Assembly (NCBI GenBank): GCA_022376515.1
Contig: WTXI01000006.1
Span: forward strand, 248,001 to 312,000
Length of the DNA: 64,000 bases
Direction: 5' to 3'
DNA from: Lactifluus volemus
Lineage: Eukaryota; Basidiomycota; Agaricomycetes; Russulales; Russulaceae
Of this stretch, positions 22,467-33,931 are shown piece by piece. The position numbers and the translations under genes were made by a program. The notes under the pieces are model-generated. The model was not told the DNA's origin. It saw only the letters and a program-made list of their open reading frames with translations, and ran no database searches. Position 1 is the stretch's first letter, and the number at the start of each line of letters is the position of its first letter.

Positions 22467-24362
22467 TTAGCTGCTGGAACGAGCCATTTTTAACAAAGAC
22501 TTGGCTCGCCTTTGAAGATTTGTGGATGCCTCGGACTGGTCCCCATCAACCGCCGTCTTATTCTTCCCTTCATCGTCGTAGTCAGCAACAGCACTTTCAT
22601 CCTGGAGCAGTTGGACAACAGCCAGAGCGAGCGACACGTGGCCTCTTCTCTCCAGCCCCGTCAACCGTTCGAACGCCAAATGCGAATCCCAAGCGTCGAG
22701 AACCGAATCGTGCTTGTTGAGCAGCTCGACGCATCGCCGTCTCTCGACCGGGGTTGCCGCCACGATTGCGAGTCGGAACAGGTGCGACCAGGCTTTGACG
22801 GACAAAGAAGAGCTGTCGCCGCGACCCACGGAGTCGGGGCTTTCCAGCACCAACCGAGCTATTCGGAGCGCAGAGTTGATATCCTTGCAATAGTAGCACA
22901 ACTCGAGCGCATACGCGACCGTGCCGTCTGACATGACTACTCCTGCCGGCGCCGCCGTCGCGGACGTCTCTGTGGACGCCTCTTTGTTGGACGTTCCCTT
23001 CGCCACCATCCACTCTACCCACGCGGCCGCGTTCTCAGATCGGGCAGTCGAGGAATCGTCCCGGGCGAGGATCCTATGGGCGAATAGTAGCTTTTGTAGA
23101 TGCCGTGGATGCAAGATTGGGTGCAGCTCGGGGCGGTCCATCATACTCTGCGCGTAGTGCACTGCCACGTCCGGTCGACCCGCTGCGACACAGCTGTCAA
23201 GAATCTCACCCAGTATCCACGAGGTTAGTCGCACTTTGGGCAGTGGTGTCGACGTCGATGTCGATGGTGGTTGTAGTGGTTGTAACGGCAGCTGGTGTTC
23301 ACCCTCGCTGACCGGGAGGGGACGGGGAAGCCCGCAAATATCGTGCAGAATGTCGAACATGAGTTTGAGATCGGACGGTTTACCACGCGAAAGAATATTG
23401 ATGATAGCATCGACGGAGCGCGGTTCAATGTAGTGGTCGGGCTGCGTGTCGAAGCTACGCATGTGCCGTCGCCAGATATATTTTGCGTCGGACACCGTTT
23501 GTTCTGTGTCGGTGGAACTTACACGGTCTGCCAAAACGCACAAGAGGGAACTGTAGACTTTTGGAAGTGGACCTAGCGGGCCATCGATGTCCAACGCGTG
23601 GAAGACGTCAAAGACTTCTTGATACTTTCCGGCCTTCCCAAGAATGGAGATGTACAGCGCGATGGGATATAGGGCAAATGACATTTCCGACTCTTCAACG
23701 GCCTGAGCCTGACTATCGTCGGTCTGGTCGCGAAATTTCTTGAGGTAGAGCTTGAGCTGCCCGTATATGGAATGTGCAAATCCGAGCTGTTTTGAGAACG
23801 GAGTCCAATCCTCGACGGTGGCATAGCCGTTCATCATCGTGGCGTATGTCCTGATGTTCGGCACGAAACCGCGACGCTTCATCTACGTAAACGAGCATTA
23901 AACTACAAAAAAAAGTCAAAGGGTGGAGGGATGGACACACATCTGTGAAGACGGTAAATGCTAGGTTGTATTGCTTGGCGTTCATGCACTGTTGAATGAG
24001 GGTATTCCACACTTTGATATTTTGTGCATTCCTTGGAGCGCTTTTGAGCATGTCGACTGCAAGATCCACATCTCCCCGCTTACAAAGCGCGACTAGACGC
24101 GTAGAAAGTGTATAAGGCTGTAAAATCGGGCGCGGCCCCGTTCCCGTTCCCTTGAGTGGAGAGGGCTTGGATGGGTCAGAGGAACCGACTGTGGAGAGTA
24201 AGTTTTTGACGATGGCCGTGGAAAACAATCTTCGCTGACTGGAGCCCTCTGGCAGAGTAGTCAATGAACGGGAAGTTTGCGACTACATGATGGTGATGAG
24301 GAGGATGCAAGTGCTAGTGGTTTCGCAAATGTACGACAGACAAGACCAGTGGTGAGTCTCAT
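22467..24362 (-). CDS. pentatricopeptide-repeat (PPR) protein, probably mitochondrial
   Basis: Likely RNA-binding factor for mitochondrial transcripts. The start at 24362 gives an Arg/Ser-rich amphipathic leader (MRLTTGLVCRTFAKPLALA), followed after a short intron by GSSQRRLFSTAIVKNLL. Helical repeats then begin: TRLVALCKRGDVDLAVDML, NIKVWNTLIQQCMNAKQYN, FVPNIRTYATMMNGYATVED, FALYPIALYISILGKAGKYQ, TSWILGEILDSCVAAGRPDV and VAYALELCYYCKDINSAL, each fitting the 35-residue PPR pattern loosely. One intron interrupts after FTVFTD (23882-23942). The stop is at 22467. The very short first intron (35-38 nt) is uncertain, so the exact N-terminus is tentative. RNA target unknown. Confidence 0.8.
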
Positions 24363-24546
24363 GGGTCGAATCCCGGCTTTGACGGACCGGATAAGGAAGG
24401 AGGGTTGAGCTGAGCGCTGATCGTCGAGTCACGCTGATCGCCTGCCTGACTTGTGCTTACGGCCCTTTTGGTGCTGGCTGGTTTAGCATATAACGTCGTT
24501 GACCTCTTTTTCATTTAGTGTTCCACGCTTCGAGTCGCATCGCCAA

Positions 24547-25280
24547 ATGATGATTGCCAACAACTTGATGCTGCTGCTACTCGCATTCATCGGCACCAAT
24601 ATTGCCGTGGTGCATGCACTTCCAACCTGGGAGAGCTTCAACAGTAGGAGTTCCATCGATTCGCTCGTCACGGGCTCCACCTTCCTCCTTGCTGGTGGTT
24701 TGGAATATGGCCTATCCTATTACCTAACCACGCCATTGCCCAAAGGTGTGTGTGTGTGTGCCCGCGTCGCCCTATACCCAACAGCAACTCACTAAAAAAA
24801 CAGGCTCGATCGGCGGAAATATGACGATTTCTGTCATACCCCATCAAGAAGATGCCCCGTTATTCTTTGTGAACAGCGGTCAATTCTTCGAATACCGGAA
24901 TGAATCTTACATCTTGCATGTTAATGTCCTCAATACGACTGGGGTCAAAAATGAGCCTTTGCCATACAAGTTAGCGCTGGCAAAGCATCGTGATGGCCTT
25001 TCAAACACGATGTGGCGTTGGAGGAGGACGTCCCTGCATCTCGATCTCGACTATGGGCAATGCACCAACAACGGCTTTTATTATAGGTGTGTTTCGAGGC
25101 ACGGTGAAGGTCTTTATACTTCCTTTGAACCGTGAGTGCATGTTATACGGAGCCGTCGACGACGGGTAAACTCGGGACTGAATTTGAGACAGGATCCCGC
25201 CACCGAGAGGATGCAACATAGTTACACTACGTAGTAGTACTTTTGATGCACAGCCCAATCAAACCCCCCTATCTACCTAG
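24547..25280 (+). CDS. small secreted protein, basidiomycete-type, unknown function
   Basis: ATG 24547 starts a clear signal peptide (LMLLLLAFIGTNIAVVHA) and a mature N-terminus LPTWESFNSRSS. A first intron starts with a GTGTGTGTGTG run at 24747 and ends at 24803. The next exon reads SIGGNMTISVIPHQ, FFEYRNESYILHVNVLNTTG (with N-glycosylation sites), LALAKHRDGLSNTMWRWR and YGQCTNNGFYYRC. A second intron (25132-25192) joins LYTSFEP to IPPPRGCNIVTLRSSTF, and the stop is at 25278-25280. Cys residues C-N-x7-C suggest a disulfide. Proteins of this plan recur in Agaricomycete secretomes; effector, wall or adhesive roles are speculation. Tail-to-tail with OST1, 77 bp apart. Confidence 0.72.
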
Positions 25281-25357
25281 TTTGATTGATCGACGACCCT
25301 GACAATCTTATATTTTACCGGCGGTGTTCGGACAGCAAATAATAATTCGTTATTTAA

Positions 25358-27108
25358 CTACTTTGATAGGCTGAGGTCTACTCGCCGTGCCAAAAAAGCG
25401 ACGAGGAACAAAGCGCCAAAGGCGATGAGACAGACTTGGCCTTTTGAAGATGCGCCCATAGCGGAACTTTATATGTGACCTACCCAATTTCGTTAGCGGC
25501 GCTTAATGGAGGTGAGGTGTCCGTGCACACTCACGTAGATCAATCCATTATGCTTATCCGTGAGATCCTGAAATGTTAACGTGACAGCGGGACGCCCGAT
25601 GGTATCGAGGTACGTGATATGCGTCGAGCGCTGTTCAGTGATTGAGGCGAAAGGAGGGAAGACCTCAACGTCGCTGTAAAATCAAGTTAACCATCTAAGG
25701 TTAAGTGTTCCACACCAATTTTTTAGCCTAGGCTTACATTGCGCCTTCCGGGAAGATAATCTTCACTTCTGCTTCATCCACAACAGCGGCTGGAAAGACT
25801 GTCTGGACGGGAATACCGACTACATATGAGCCCGTGCTGGCGTCGTACCCAGCAGAGTCCGCAAGCGGCGAATCCCATCCGAGGGTGAATGAGTAGTTCC
25901 AACCACCCATGAGAGGGTACCGCGGACGTAGCTCTATCGTGCTATACTGGTTGCCCTGGGCGGCTTTGGGTACGGACGGCGCTACACGCACACGTGAGGT
26001 CGACACGTTGCCATTCAGGTCATAGTAATATGCCGAGTGAATGCCAGGGGGTAGGTGCAGGGTCAAGGAAGGTATGATTTGTGGCTTCATCCGGTTGAAA
26101 AAGGCTTGAGATTGGTATTCGATACGTGCAAAATGACCCTTGAGCCTTTTGAAATTATCAGAACGTTGGTGATATTATCAGGGACAGACGTACTTAGGTC
26201 CGGCGTTGTGTAGGGCGATGTCATTCTGAATGTTTAGGTTAGCGCCCCAGTGACTAATCTCGGCAGTGCGTTTTAAGGATGTAATCTCCACAACTGGGTA
26301 GTCCAAGTAGTAGTGCACCACGATATGTTTTTGGTGTTGTTTGATGAACGCGGCAGACGCAGACGGCGGGATGTTGCTAAAGGGGCCATAGGTGATCGTT
26401 GCACCTGATTTTGTGGTGACGCTATCAGTTGTGAAAACATCCAAGCCCTCAGGAGTCGTGTACGAGATAATACGGGGCGCGGGCGCTCTGTGGGGTCCAT
26501 GTTATACGATAGGCAAAAACATCGTGCATGGCTATCACGCACCGAATTTTGATCCTCTGAGTCACGGTCTTGTATGGACTAAGAACGAACAGTTCACCCT
26601 CATACTTGAGCGACTGGTCATCTTCCATGGCCGCTTTTTCGGGCCACGGATAAGTGGTATGTGTGAGAATCGTCTCCACAACCAAGTTGACCGTGCCATT
26701 GACGTTCAAAGGCTTCGGGAGGTCAACGACGTACGAATAAGTGCCGCTGCGAGGACAGAGGGATGGGTCAGTATTGAAGGTCGAGCGTGGAACAACAATT
26801 TGAATTCACTCGTGAGGATCAAGCAGACGTCTAGTCACATCCAAAGGTTCGGTTTGACCTTTGAGTTTCGCTTCGAACCAGCTCGTCGACTCTGCCTCTT
26901 TCTCCCCAAGGCTGACGGTATATTGCTTGGCATTGTTGTCGAGTGCTCTAATAGCATACGTCGTGGTGACGTGGACGAGTGAACCACCGAGGTCAGCTGT
27001 GCGCACAATGGCGGTATTTTCAAATGAGTTTGACGCAGCAGAAAAGAGAGACCATGAAATGGTAGCGAAAGCGAGAGCTGGCAAACGAAGCCAGGTAGGG
27101 AGAGGCAT
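25358..27108 (-). CDS. OST1: oligosaccharyltransferase subunit OST1 (ribophorin I), with an apparent frameshift near the C-terminus
   Basis: Essential ER membrane subunit of the complex that N-glycosylates nascent proteins. Signal peptide MPLPTWLRLPALAFATISW, then FENTAIVRTADLGG, YAIRALDNNAKQYTVSLG, DGTYSYVVDLPKP (after a 64-nt intron that removes an apparent TGA), TILTHTTYPWPEKA, YEGELFVLSPYKT, SYTTPEGLDVFTTDSV, HYYLDYPVVEITSLKRT, EISHWGANLNIQNDIALHN, LPPGIHSAYYYDLNGNVST, ELRPRYPLMGGWNYSFTLG and LTFQDLTDKHNGLIY. The last exon reads VTYKVPLWAHLQKAKS and then shifts frame into LIAFGALFLVAFLARRVDL, the membrane anchor, ending SLSK at 25358-25360. Without a frame correction translation stops at 25378 and lacks the anchor. 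Confidence 0.93.
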
Positions 27109-27167
27109 TGAAGTTGTGGATGGATGGTTGTACGTGTCTATTTTGCGAATTCTATTTTAGGAAGCCT

Positions 27168-28134
27168 CTACCAAGTCCACATCGACCTCGGGTTACGCAA
27201 CGGCTTATCTTCCCTCACAAGCCCCGCAGAAACTATTCTTTTTAATTTGCGTACACGCTCCTCCTCCAACAATTGTGCACGCGTCTTTCCTTCCTTTAAC
27301 ATGACGCTCAACCGCGCGTCCGGGTGCACACGAATCCCGCTTTTGCCGCGTCCTTTGATCTCTAAACGTTTATGTGACCTCGGACCCTTCGTTACCCAAG
27401 CCTCCGCTTTCATGTGCACGGTCACATCAGAACACGAACGGAAATGATAGAATAGTATTCGCCGTACCGATGATCATCTTCTTGGGGTCGATGCCTTTTA
27501 ACGTCGCGTGCGATTTGGCAACAACAAGCATATTCCGAAGGCGTGTGCTGACTCGTTTCTCGCTAAAATTCATTTGCAAGATGGCAGAATCGATAGGTTT
27601 CCCTGAAATCTGACGACCAATTTTGTTCAGTTTCCGATGTGATATTTTAAAATTCGCTGTTGAGTATTTGTGCTGCGCGAGTTGATGAGTAGTTCTTCAA
27701 GTAGATGAAAATACTCACATGATCACTCTGCCTTGTCCTGCCCACGACCTTTTCGTCCATATGCTTTCCCTTCTCTTCTTCTGGTGTGACGGTGTCGAAT
27801 ATGCTTTGGCTGTCATCCTGAGCTTGGGTACGTTTTGCGGTGTCTATTTCACGACTTGTCCGTTGCTTTCGCAAACCTGGATTCACAGCAGCACGTAAAA
27901 ACTCGAATGGGTTGTGACCGAATGATGCACTAGAAATACGCCAGTCAATCTCGGAGGAAACGGGGGTGCTGAGGATGGCTCACTGTCTGCGTGGCCCAGA
28001 CAACAAGAGACGCGATGCTGAGGTGGAGTGTCTTGACGAGACAGACCGAGCAAAATGAGAAACTAGTACACCACTATTAGAACGATAGCGAATATAAAAC
28101 AGTATGAGCGTGTACCTGCGACGAGGGTGACCAT
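27168..28134 (-). CDS. MRPL22: mitochondrial large-subunit ribosomal protein uL22m
   Basis: Nuclear-encoded mitoribosome protein lining the exit tunnel. ATG 28134 plus exon 2 gives an Arg/Ser-rich presequence (VSHFARSVSSRHSTSASRLL). The intron at 27960-28020 joins RRHASFGHNPFEFLRAAV. Then VNPGLRKQRTSREIDTAKR, SHRKLNKIGRQISGKPIDSA, ILQMNFSEKRVSTRLRNML and VVAKSHATLKGIDPKKMIIG match the L22 core, and the last exon holds KAEAWVTKGPRSHKRLEIKG, RGKSGIRVHPDARLSVMLKEG and the stop at 27168. Five exons with no frame trouble. Only 59 bp separate its stop from the OST1 start, and 87 bp separate its start from YOS1. Confidence 0.93.
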
Positions 28135-28221
28135 GGACAACACGAGGGTCCGGATAAATCCGAATGAGCGGAAATGATGAGACGCGACGAGAGACCCAAA
28201 AGCTGTCAAAGTCAGTCCGTC

Positions 28222-28638
28222 ATGCTTTTCCTTGGAGGCATATTTTACATTGGCTTGCTCCTCATAAATGCCGTAGCTGTCCTCAGTGAGGACCGTTTCC
28301 TCGCTCGCAGTGCGTGTCCGCTTCCTCTTGCCACATCTACTATCCGCTTCCCGTCTGACCTCTCTCCCTTGACAGTCGGATGGTCAACATTCAGCCACCG
28401 AACAACATCGGGTTTCAACAAAATTATGACCAAAGTGGTGGATACGGGAATCCCGTGCAGGATATTGGCATGAAGGGCAGGCTTATCAACCTCATAAGTG
28501 CAGTCCGAACCGTCATGCGAAGTACGTGTCATTTTGTTCCCTATGCGCCGTTTAGCACGGACAACCAACTCCAAAATAGTACCTCTTATAGCGATAAACA
28601 TCGTGGTCATCATATATGAACTCATACTTGGGAAATAA
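28222..28638 (+). CDS. YOS1: YOS1/IER3IP1-family ER-Golgi transport protein, with an apparent one-base frame error
   Basis: Small hydrophobic protein of COPII transport (partner of Yip1-Yif1 in yeast). Exon 1: MLFLGGIFYIGLLLINAVAV and LSEDRFLAR; the intron 28290-28375 ends so that the next codons spell I-G-W, the family hallmark. Immediately after, the frame is off by one base (28381-28388); the following frame then reads NIQPPNNIGFQQNYDQ, DIGMKGRLINLISAVRTVMR, and after a second intron PLIAINIVVIIYELILGK, stop 28636-28638. An in-frame ATG at 28174 exists but lengthens the protein beyond the family norm. Shares a tight bidirectional promoter with MRPL22. Confidence 0.9.
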
Positions 28639-28684
28639 TGACGAATACATATGTTGGAAAGTCTCTTTCAGAGTGACCTTCCAT

Positions 28685-29565
28685 TTAATACGGCACCCTA
28701 ACCATCCCGTTCAATTTTTGATACTCGGCTTCGATCTGTCTTACGAAGTCCCTGATTTCATGACCATTCTGCGGCTGGATTAGTTCAAGCTACGGTGCAA
28801 AGTTGACAACAATTACAACCTCACAAGCCTGCCACGTCTCGTCGTGGACGCAAACCTTCTCTGCATTGATGACGATGGTGCAGCTCTTGCTGTAAGGTCA
28901 GAGTGAACATAAGTCCGTGATTGAGAGGGTAAAAGAAATAGTAGCGCACGTAATGCCCAAAAGGTCAGTGATCCAAATGCTTTTTTGGAGTAACAAAACA
29001 CCCTCTGCACCCGTTCCACTGCCATCCATACCTGCGCACCGCCCAACTCCACTATCTGTCCAGTCAATCTTGGCAGTGCGAGCACATCTAAATGCGACGT
29101 CCGGTGTTCCAATCTGATCTCGGCCTTGATAATTTTGACACATGACAAATTCCCACCATGTCCTCATCGGCGTGTACTTCGCAACGCACAGCTGTTGAAC
29201 ATTCCCGGCGCATTCATCGCGACCGTGCGGACAGGTGACGCCAAATTCTGAATCGGATGAATTTATTCTGTTGAAAAAGTCAATTATTTAGTTGATTGGA
29301 TGGGAAGCGATTATTACACATACCTGGCAACATAGGCGAGAGAAAGATCAATCTTGGGTGCTACTTTTGGGATGACCTTGTCGAACAAAGTCTCGCAAAG
29401 CAGGGCGTCCGGACAGCGTGACATGACGCCCAACATTACAGGTACCCGATGATGGGCATCAGTAAGAGGACCCGGGCCCGACAATGCTTCCTGCGTGTCC
29501 GTGGAGCCCGCGTATGTTACGGTAACATACAATGATACCACCAATAGAACACCCCTTAGAAGCAT
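28685..29565 (-). CDS. GILT-like (lysosomal thiol reductase family) secreted protein
   Basis: Signal peptide MLLRGVLLVVSLYVTVTYAG, then the thioredoxin-like GILT core: RVPVMLGVMSRCPDALLCE, FDKVIPKVAPKIDLSLAYV, then, across introns, FGVTCPHGRDECAGNVQQLC, YTPMRTWWEFVMCQNYQG, RCARTAKIDWTDSGVGRC, SCTIVINAEKVCVHDETW and NGHEIRDFVRQIEAEYQKL. Stop at 28685-28687. Mammalian GILT uses a CxxC redox pair; here the equivalent motif is C-P-D-A-L-L-C, common in fungal members, so reductase activity is not assured. Five or so exons. Tail-to-tail with YOS1 (46 bp). Confidence 0.87.
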
Positions 29566-29805
29566 CGCACCTCGCCGTTAGTTGATAACGCTTGGACAAG
29601 TGGCGGGCCATCTGCCTTGCGTCATTTGCGCCGACCCAACTTGAACACGTGCCCGAGCGCCTTTTCCAGGTCTCTATCATTCACTCAGATGACTACTGTA
29701 GCCCTTATCGCTGCTTCCGATCCCTTTACTGTTATAAGAGTAAGAACAGCAGCTTTTCACTTTCCGACGTACATTGTCAGAGAAAAAAACCTATGTAGAG
29801 TAATA

Positions 29806-30554
29806 CTAGTGGCGCTTCTGTGCCTCATCCCACCATCTTCGGGCTTCATGGTCAACCTTGGGCGGCTCAAAATACCGGCATCTTGAGATAAACGCTGCCA
29901 GGTGATGACAGGCGTTAGCGATCGAGCTCCCACGGACATATCAGTGAGCGCGCAACTGACCATCGATGGTGCGTCGGCGAACGACTCGTTCGATCGTAAG
30001 CTCGTTACGCACTTGTTGGTACTGCAAAAAGTAGTTTCATGATGGGCCCCCCGGGGGTCACGGGAAAGAAAATCAATCGAATGGAGAATCATATTTACTT
30101 TCGCCACTTCTGATTCCCTCTGGTGTGTCCCATTCCCTGAGTGATCCGACTCGGGTTGCTCTCCGACCCGTGCCTCTTCCATGACCTTGACACAATAATC
30201 GATGATTTGACCCCGGCGTTTCCAGTTGTCTTGTCATGAAAAAAATCAAGCTTCCGCGTGATAATAGGGTTTTTCGAGCGCACCAACTAATTCCTGCCAA
30301 AGATGTGCGCATGCCTCTTCTTGGACGTTCCCTTTCCCACTTGCCCCAAGTAGGCGATCGCGATCACGGAACTGCGCGTTGGTCCGGTTTATCCTCATCA
30401 TGACCGAGTCGTCTAGCTTGCGGTACTCCCTGAGGAGCTCTATAATGGGCAATTCATCATCACCGGGACGACTCGAGGGCGATGCATAGATCAACGAGAG
30501 AGAGAGACGAACCTTTGAATAAGGAGAGGTTGTGACAAGTGGAAGGGGAAACAT
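29806..30554 (-). CDS. MIX23: MIX23 (CCDC58/CID2) family mitochondrial intermembrane-space protein
   Basis: Family members are intermembrane-space proteins that support matrix protein import. Start at ATG 30554 (FPLPLVTTSPYSK); after an intron LLREYRKLDDSVMMRINR, TNAQFRDRDR, EEACAHLWQELV, NWKRRGQIIDYCVKVMEEA (Cys pair), then NELTIERVVRRRTIDA and FISRCRYFEPPKVD, stop 29806-29808. The Cys-x(n)-Cys pattern around CAHLW and YC fits oxidative folding in the intermembrane space. At the first intron the frame works only if one A is added to the run at 30512-30518, again suggesting a missing base. The intron at about 29900-29960 is clean. Confidence 0.8.
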
Positions 30555-31414
30555 GAACCAACTGAGATGTTTGAGGAGGAGATTGGACGGCAAGGCTACC
30601 CAAGGGTGGGATACGTGGAGACATTATTCTAGTTCAAAGTGGTGGCGGCGGCGGCGGCGGCGGCGGGGACACGGTCCCCAAGTCGATTTCCCACTCACAA
30701 AGTTTTTGGTTATTGACTTTTCGGCGACAGCGGGGGTAGCTCGTCGTCGGTTTTGATTGAACACAGGACCTGAGGGTCGGTATCAATTATGCTTACGGGA
30801 AGCTGGCGCTACGGTATAACAGCCGGCCGATCATCCGGATTCAAACGTAAGGGTCGCCGTGAGCCATAACCCTGGATCGGTACTTGCCCTACAGCCTCCC
30901 TTAGCTCCAACAAGCGTTTTTATGGGCCGTTTGGACGCCGCCGTGAAACAGGCGCGCAAACGCCCCATGGATACGGCCGGGTGCTCCTTTATGGGTATGA
31001 CCAGATAATTATTTTGCGGCGCAGTTGCCTCATGCAAATCACTCCAGTAGGCAAGGCTCCCAACAATTAGCTTCTGTAGCGCTCTATTCCCAACGATGGG
31101 AGCTTTATCTGATGGGTGGCGACAATGTCTCAGTCCCTCAGCCGTCAACAAGGGGCAAAGGATGATCAAATTAGGGCCGACCGACCAATGAACTGGTTTC
31201 GTTGCTTATGGTAACCATGATCCCGGCCCTGATGCTAGCCAAGAAACGACATCTCGTCTCACGGCCCCACTGTCACACCACCCAACACGCGTTCCTGGTG
31301 TATCACATCCTGAAAGACCCGATTCTTTGTAATTAAACTAAAGATGACAGATATAGCGGCATGTGTCAAAAAGGAAATATGAAGACATTGCCCCCCAGAA
31401 AATCACATCTCGTA
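30555..31414. other. intergenic with GGC microsatellite; no convincing gene
   Basis: 860 bp between MIX23 and the zinc-finger gene. Contains the GGC run described separately. A 112-codon open frame on the minus strand (31169-30831) has no recognisable motif, no clear start context and mixed composition, so I do not call it. Confidence 0.45.
30641..30668 (+). repeat. (GGC)n microsatellite
   Basis: About eight tandem GGC units in the MIX23 upstream region. Simple repeat; may vary in length between strains. Confidence 0.9.
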
Positions 31415-33196
31415 TCAACAATCTCCAGGGTCCGCCACCTTCCATGGCTCGAGAGATTCGTGAACAGACTGGCCTTGTGCAGACTCATCGGACTTGAATT
31501 TCTTCCTGCTCTCCCCTGGGCGATAACCATGGTTGCGTAGCATGTGCTTGTGTCTCTTAGACGGGTCCTTGAAACGGTCGCCGCAGAAATCACACCCATG
31601 AGGGGAGGCACCCGTACTGAAAAGTTCAATTTAGGGGGATGTGCAGAACAAAGAAGAAAAAAAAACTTACTGCGTATTGAGATGACATCCTGCAACATTT
31701 GATCGTTGTGTGAAAGTTTTTTCGCACCAAGTACATTGAAACCTCCTGCAAAAGGCATTATCGCGTCAGACAAAGAGCGAACCAAATTTAGTTAGCCCAC
31801 ATACTTGATACAAAGGTGTGTTGCCTCAATGTGCCTCTTGACCAAGTGCTTTTTGGAAGAGTAATCGCACGGCACCGGAGTCCCATTTTTCATCGTTTGC
31901 CACGTGCAGCGCCATGGGGTCTTACTCCCTTCGGGGCATTGTTCGACATGCTTGAGCCACTCTTTCGTATCGTATTTGACAGGAAGCTCGATGACCTCGA
32001 GCTTCACACCAGACGGGGAGAAATATTCACGTTCGAGGCCGTCATCCAAGTATCTCCTTGCCTTGTGTTTACCGGAAGGCTTGCTGGACGCGCGCGACGA
32101 AACCCTTTGCTCCCTTCCAGCTCCTCCCTTGCCGGAATCCGAGTCTGACAAATCAATGTCGTCGGAGTCAGTTTGGGCAGAGAGCTGATCCTTCCCTGTT
32201 TCTGGTATATTGCCGCCGGTGCACAACCGCCCCGTGTTATCACTTTCAGGATCCTCGTCATCTGATGACCTGGAGGGTAAAAGTTGGTAACGTGAAGGGT
32301 TGCAGAGAGGCTGTTGAAACTCACTCAAGGTATGCAGGTCGACGCCTCTTTCTGGACGGGCCAGGAGAGACAACCTCGTCCCTCACAACAGGGACAGGGG
32401 AAACAGGGGACCGCGGCCCTGGTCTTTACAGATGGTCAGCGTTTACTATGGGTTCTCACGTAAACAAGTGCAGTGCTCACATGAACGTCTCCACTTCTCT
32501 CGACATTCGCTCCTCAACTGTGCCAACTCGGGATCCATTTGACAAAGCTTTCAGCGCAAGACGGCCATCCCTGATAACAGGCGACGATCGTAATGGGTTA
32601 AAGACTTTCTGATAAGACGACGGTTCTCCGCGGTCGTGATTCCTGTAGTCTCTTTCAACGAGAGTACGAGCCGAAGAGCAAGGAACCAACTTTCTGTTAC
32701 ACTCCGACCAGCGCACTTCATCCAAAGGTTGAAGCGATGATTGCTTATCGATCGGAGTACTGTGACGACGTTCGTGGCCAAGAATTGGGCTCATCTTGGT
32801 TTGATGGCTGACAATATCCGATGAGGGTTGGTTACCGTATGTTCCAAGAACCCATACCGTATTGCAGCAGCTCTCAGAGCCCTCCGCCGTGCCTCCTCTC
32901 TAGCAGCCTCATGGGCGGCATCCCTGATGCACGGATGACGAGGCTCGATATCTGCATCAATCCCTTCATTTCTGAGGAATGCCCGCAACGGAGGTAACGA
33001 CTGGACTGGACGCGGGAAAATCAACTCCCGCTGAGGAAATCGGGGTCTAGAAGATGGGAATAGGTTATTGGTGCTCCCTCCATACTAGTTTCCGAGGTGC
33101 TCACGGTAAGGTATGGGTATTAGAAGACGTAGAGGTAACACTAGATGCTGGCGAAGGGGACTTGCGGTAAAGTTCGCGTTCAAAGTGCAGGGACAT
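31415..33196 (-). CDS. C2H2 zinc-finger protein, probable transcription factor
   Basis: ATG 33196 begins SLHFERELYRKSPSPASS; a 60-nt intron joins PPRFPQRELIFPRPVQSLP and a basic helix (AAHEAAREEARRRALRAAA). Later exons hold EVRWSECNRKLVPCSSA, a nuclear-type PSRKRRRP, an acidic SSDDEDPESDN stretch, and the finger region. A first degenerate finger is PWRCTWQTMKNGTPVPCD with HLVKRHIEATH. Finger two is FQCTWCEKTFTQRS with GCHLNTH, its last His created by splicing. Finger three is CDFCGDRFKDPSKRHKHMLR with the closing His in NH. The linker is TGASPHG. Stop at 31415-31417. DNA target and role unknown. At least six exons; M at 32373 is not the start. Confidence 0.83.
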
Positions 33197-33931
33197 AGCG
33201 AAAAAGAAAAGACGTACAAGAAGAGTGATGCACGGTGCATTTTAAGTGTGAATTAAGCGATTATGCCCGCCACTGGCCCTTCGGCAAGGGAAAAGATATC
33301 CATGGGACCCGATGGTAGCCGATCGAATCATGAATCGTCTTGGGATTTCCAAAAAACGCCGGATGTCTTGTCACCGGGTTGTGGCGAGACAATCAGGTTG
33401 GGGCGCTAGATGGCGCCAAACTGTGATGTGAAGGACCAGGTTTTAGTCCATGATCCCCAAAAGAAAACAATGCGAACTGCAAGCAGGCACCAACCTTGTA
33501 AAAATGCCGTTGAAGGTCAACAAGGCTATGACCATGATACGATCAGCTGGGCGCCCATAATGGATTAGTGCAGGCCGGAGAGTGGCGAGGCTTTTCAGCA
33601 ATTGATTACGTGGGGAAGGTACACGTGGCGGAAGAAGAGCCAAAGACCAGTAGAGTAGACTGCTTCTTGGCGCCTTTATTGGCCGTATACCATATTTAGC
33701 GGTTTAGCCACAACTGGGATTTCAAACCGAGTTGGTGGTGTACATGTTGCACTCGGTTAAAAAAACGACGACCAGGAAACAAATAAAAAATAAAAACGGT
33801 CAGCTGACTTGTAGTAGAGTGGCATTGTGAGCCAGTAATTGGTGTAAACGGTAGTTGGATAATTGACACACAAGTACTCGCAATCTGTCAAATGGTGATG
33901 TCGCTTATCATCGTCATCATCATCACCATCA
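33197..33931. other. intergenic, simple repeat, no gene seen
   Basis: 735 bp upstream of the zinc-finger gene and downstream of the putative RNR inhibitor, both on the minus strand. Contains A-rich runs near 33760-33800 and a CAT/ATC simple repeat at 33907-33936. No convincing ORF. Confidence 0.4.

Noticed and set aside
24340..24400. tRNA-like T-arm (GGGTCGAATCCCGG)
   Set aside because: No matching acceptor stem, anticodon arm or D arm upstream; it overlaps the first exon and promoter of the PPR gene.
26700..27040. Apparent in-frame TGA in OST1 after DPHE
   Set aside because: A normal 64-nt GT-AG intron (GTGAATTC...CTCGCAG) removes it and restores the conserved frame.
29592..29886. Overlapping plus-strand frames between the GILT and MIX23 genes
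   Set aside because: They overlap the 3' end of MIX23 on the other strand and have no protein features.
30831..31169. 112-codon minus-strand open frame
   Set aside because: No motif, no promoter context, composition like intergenic DNA.
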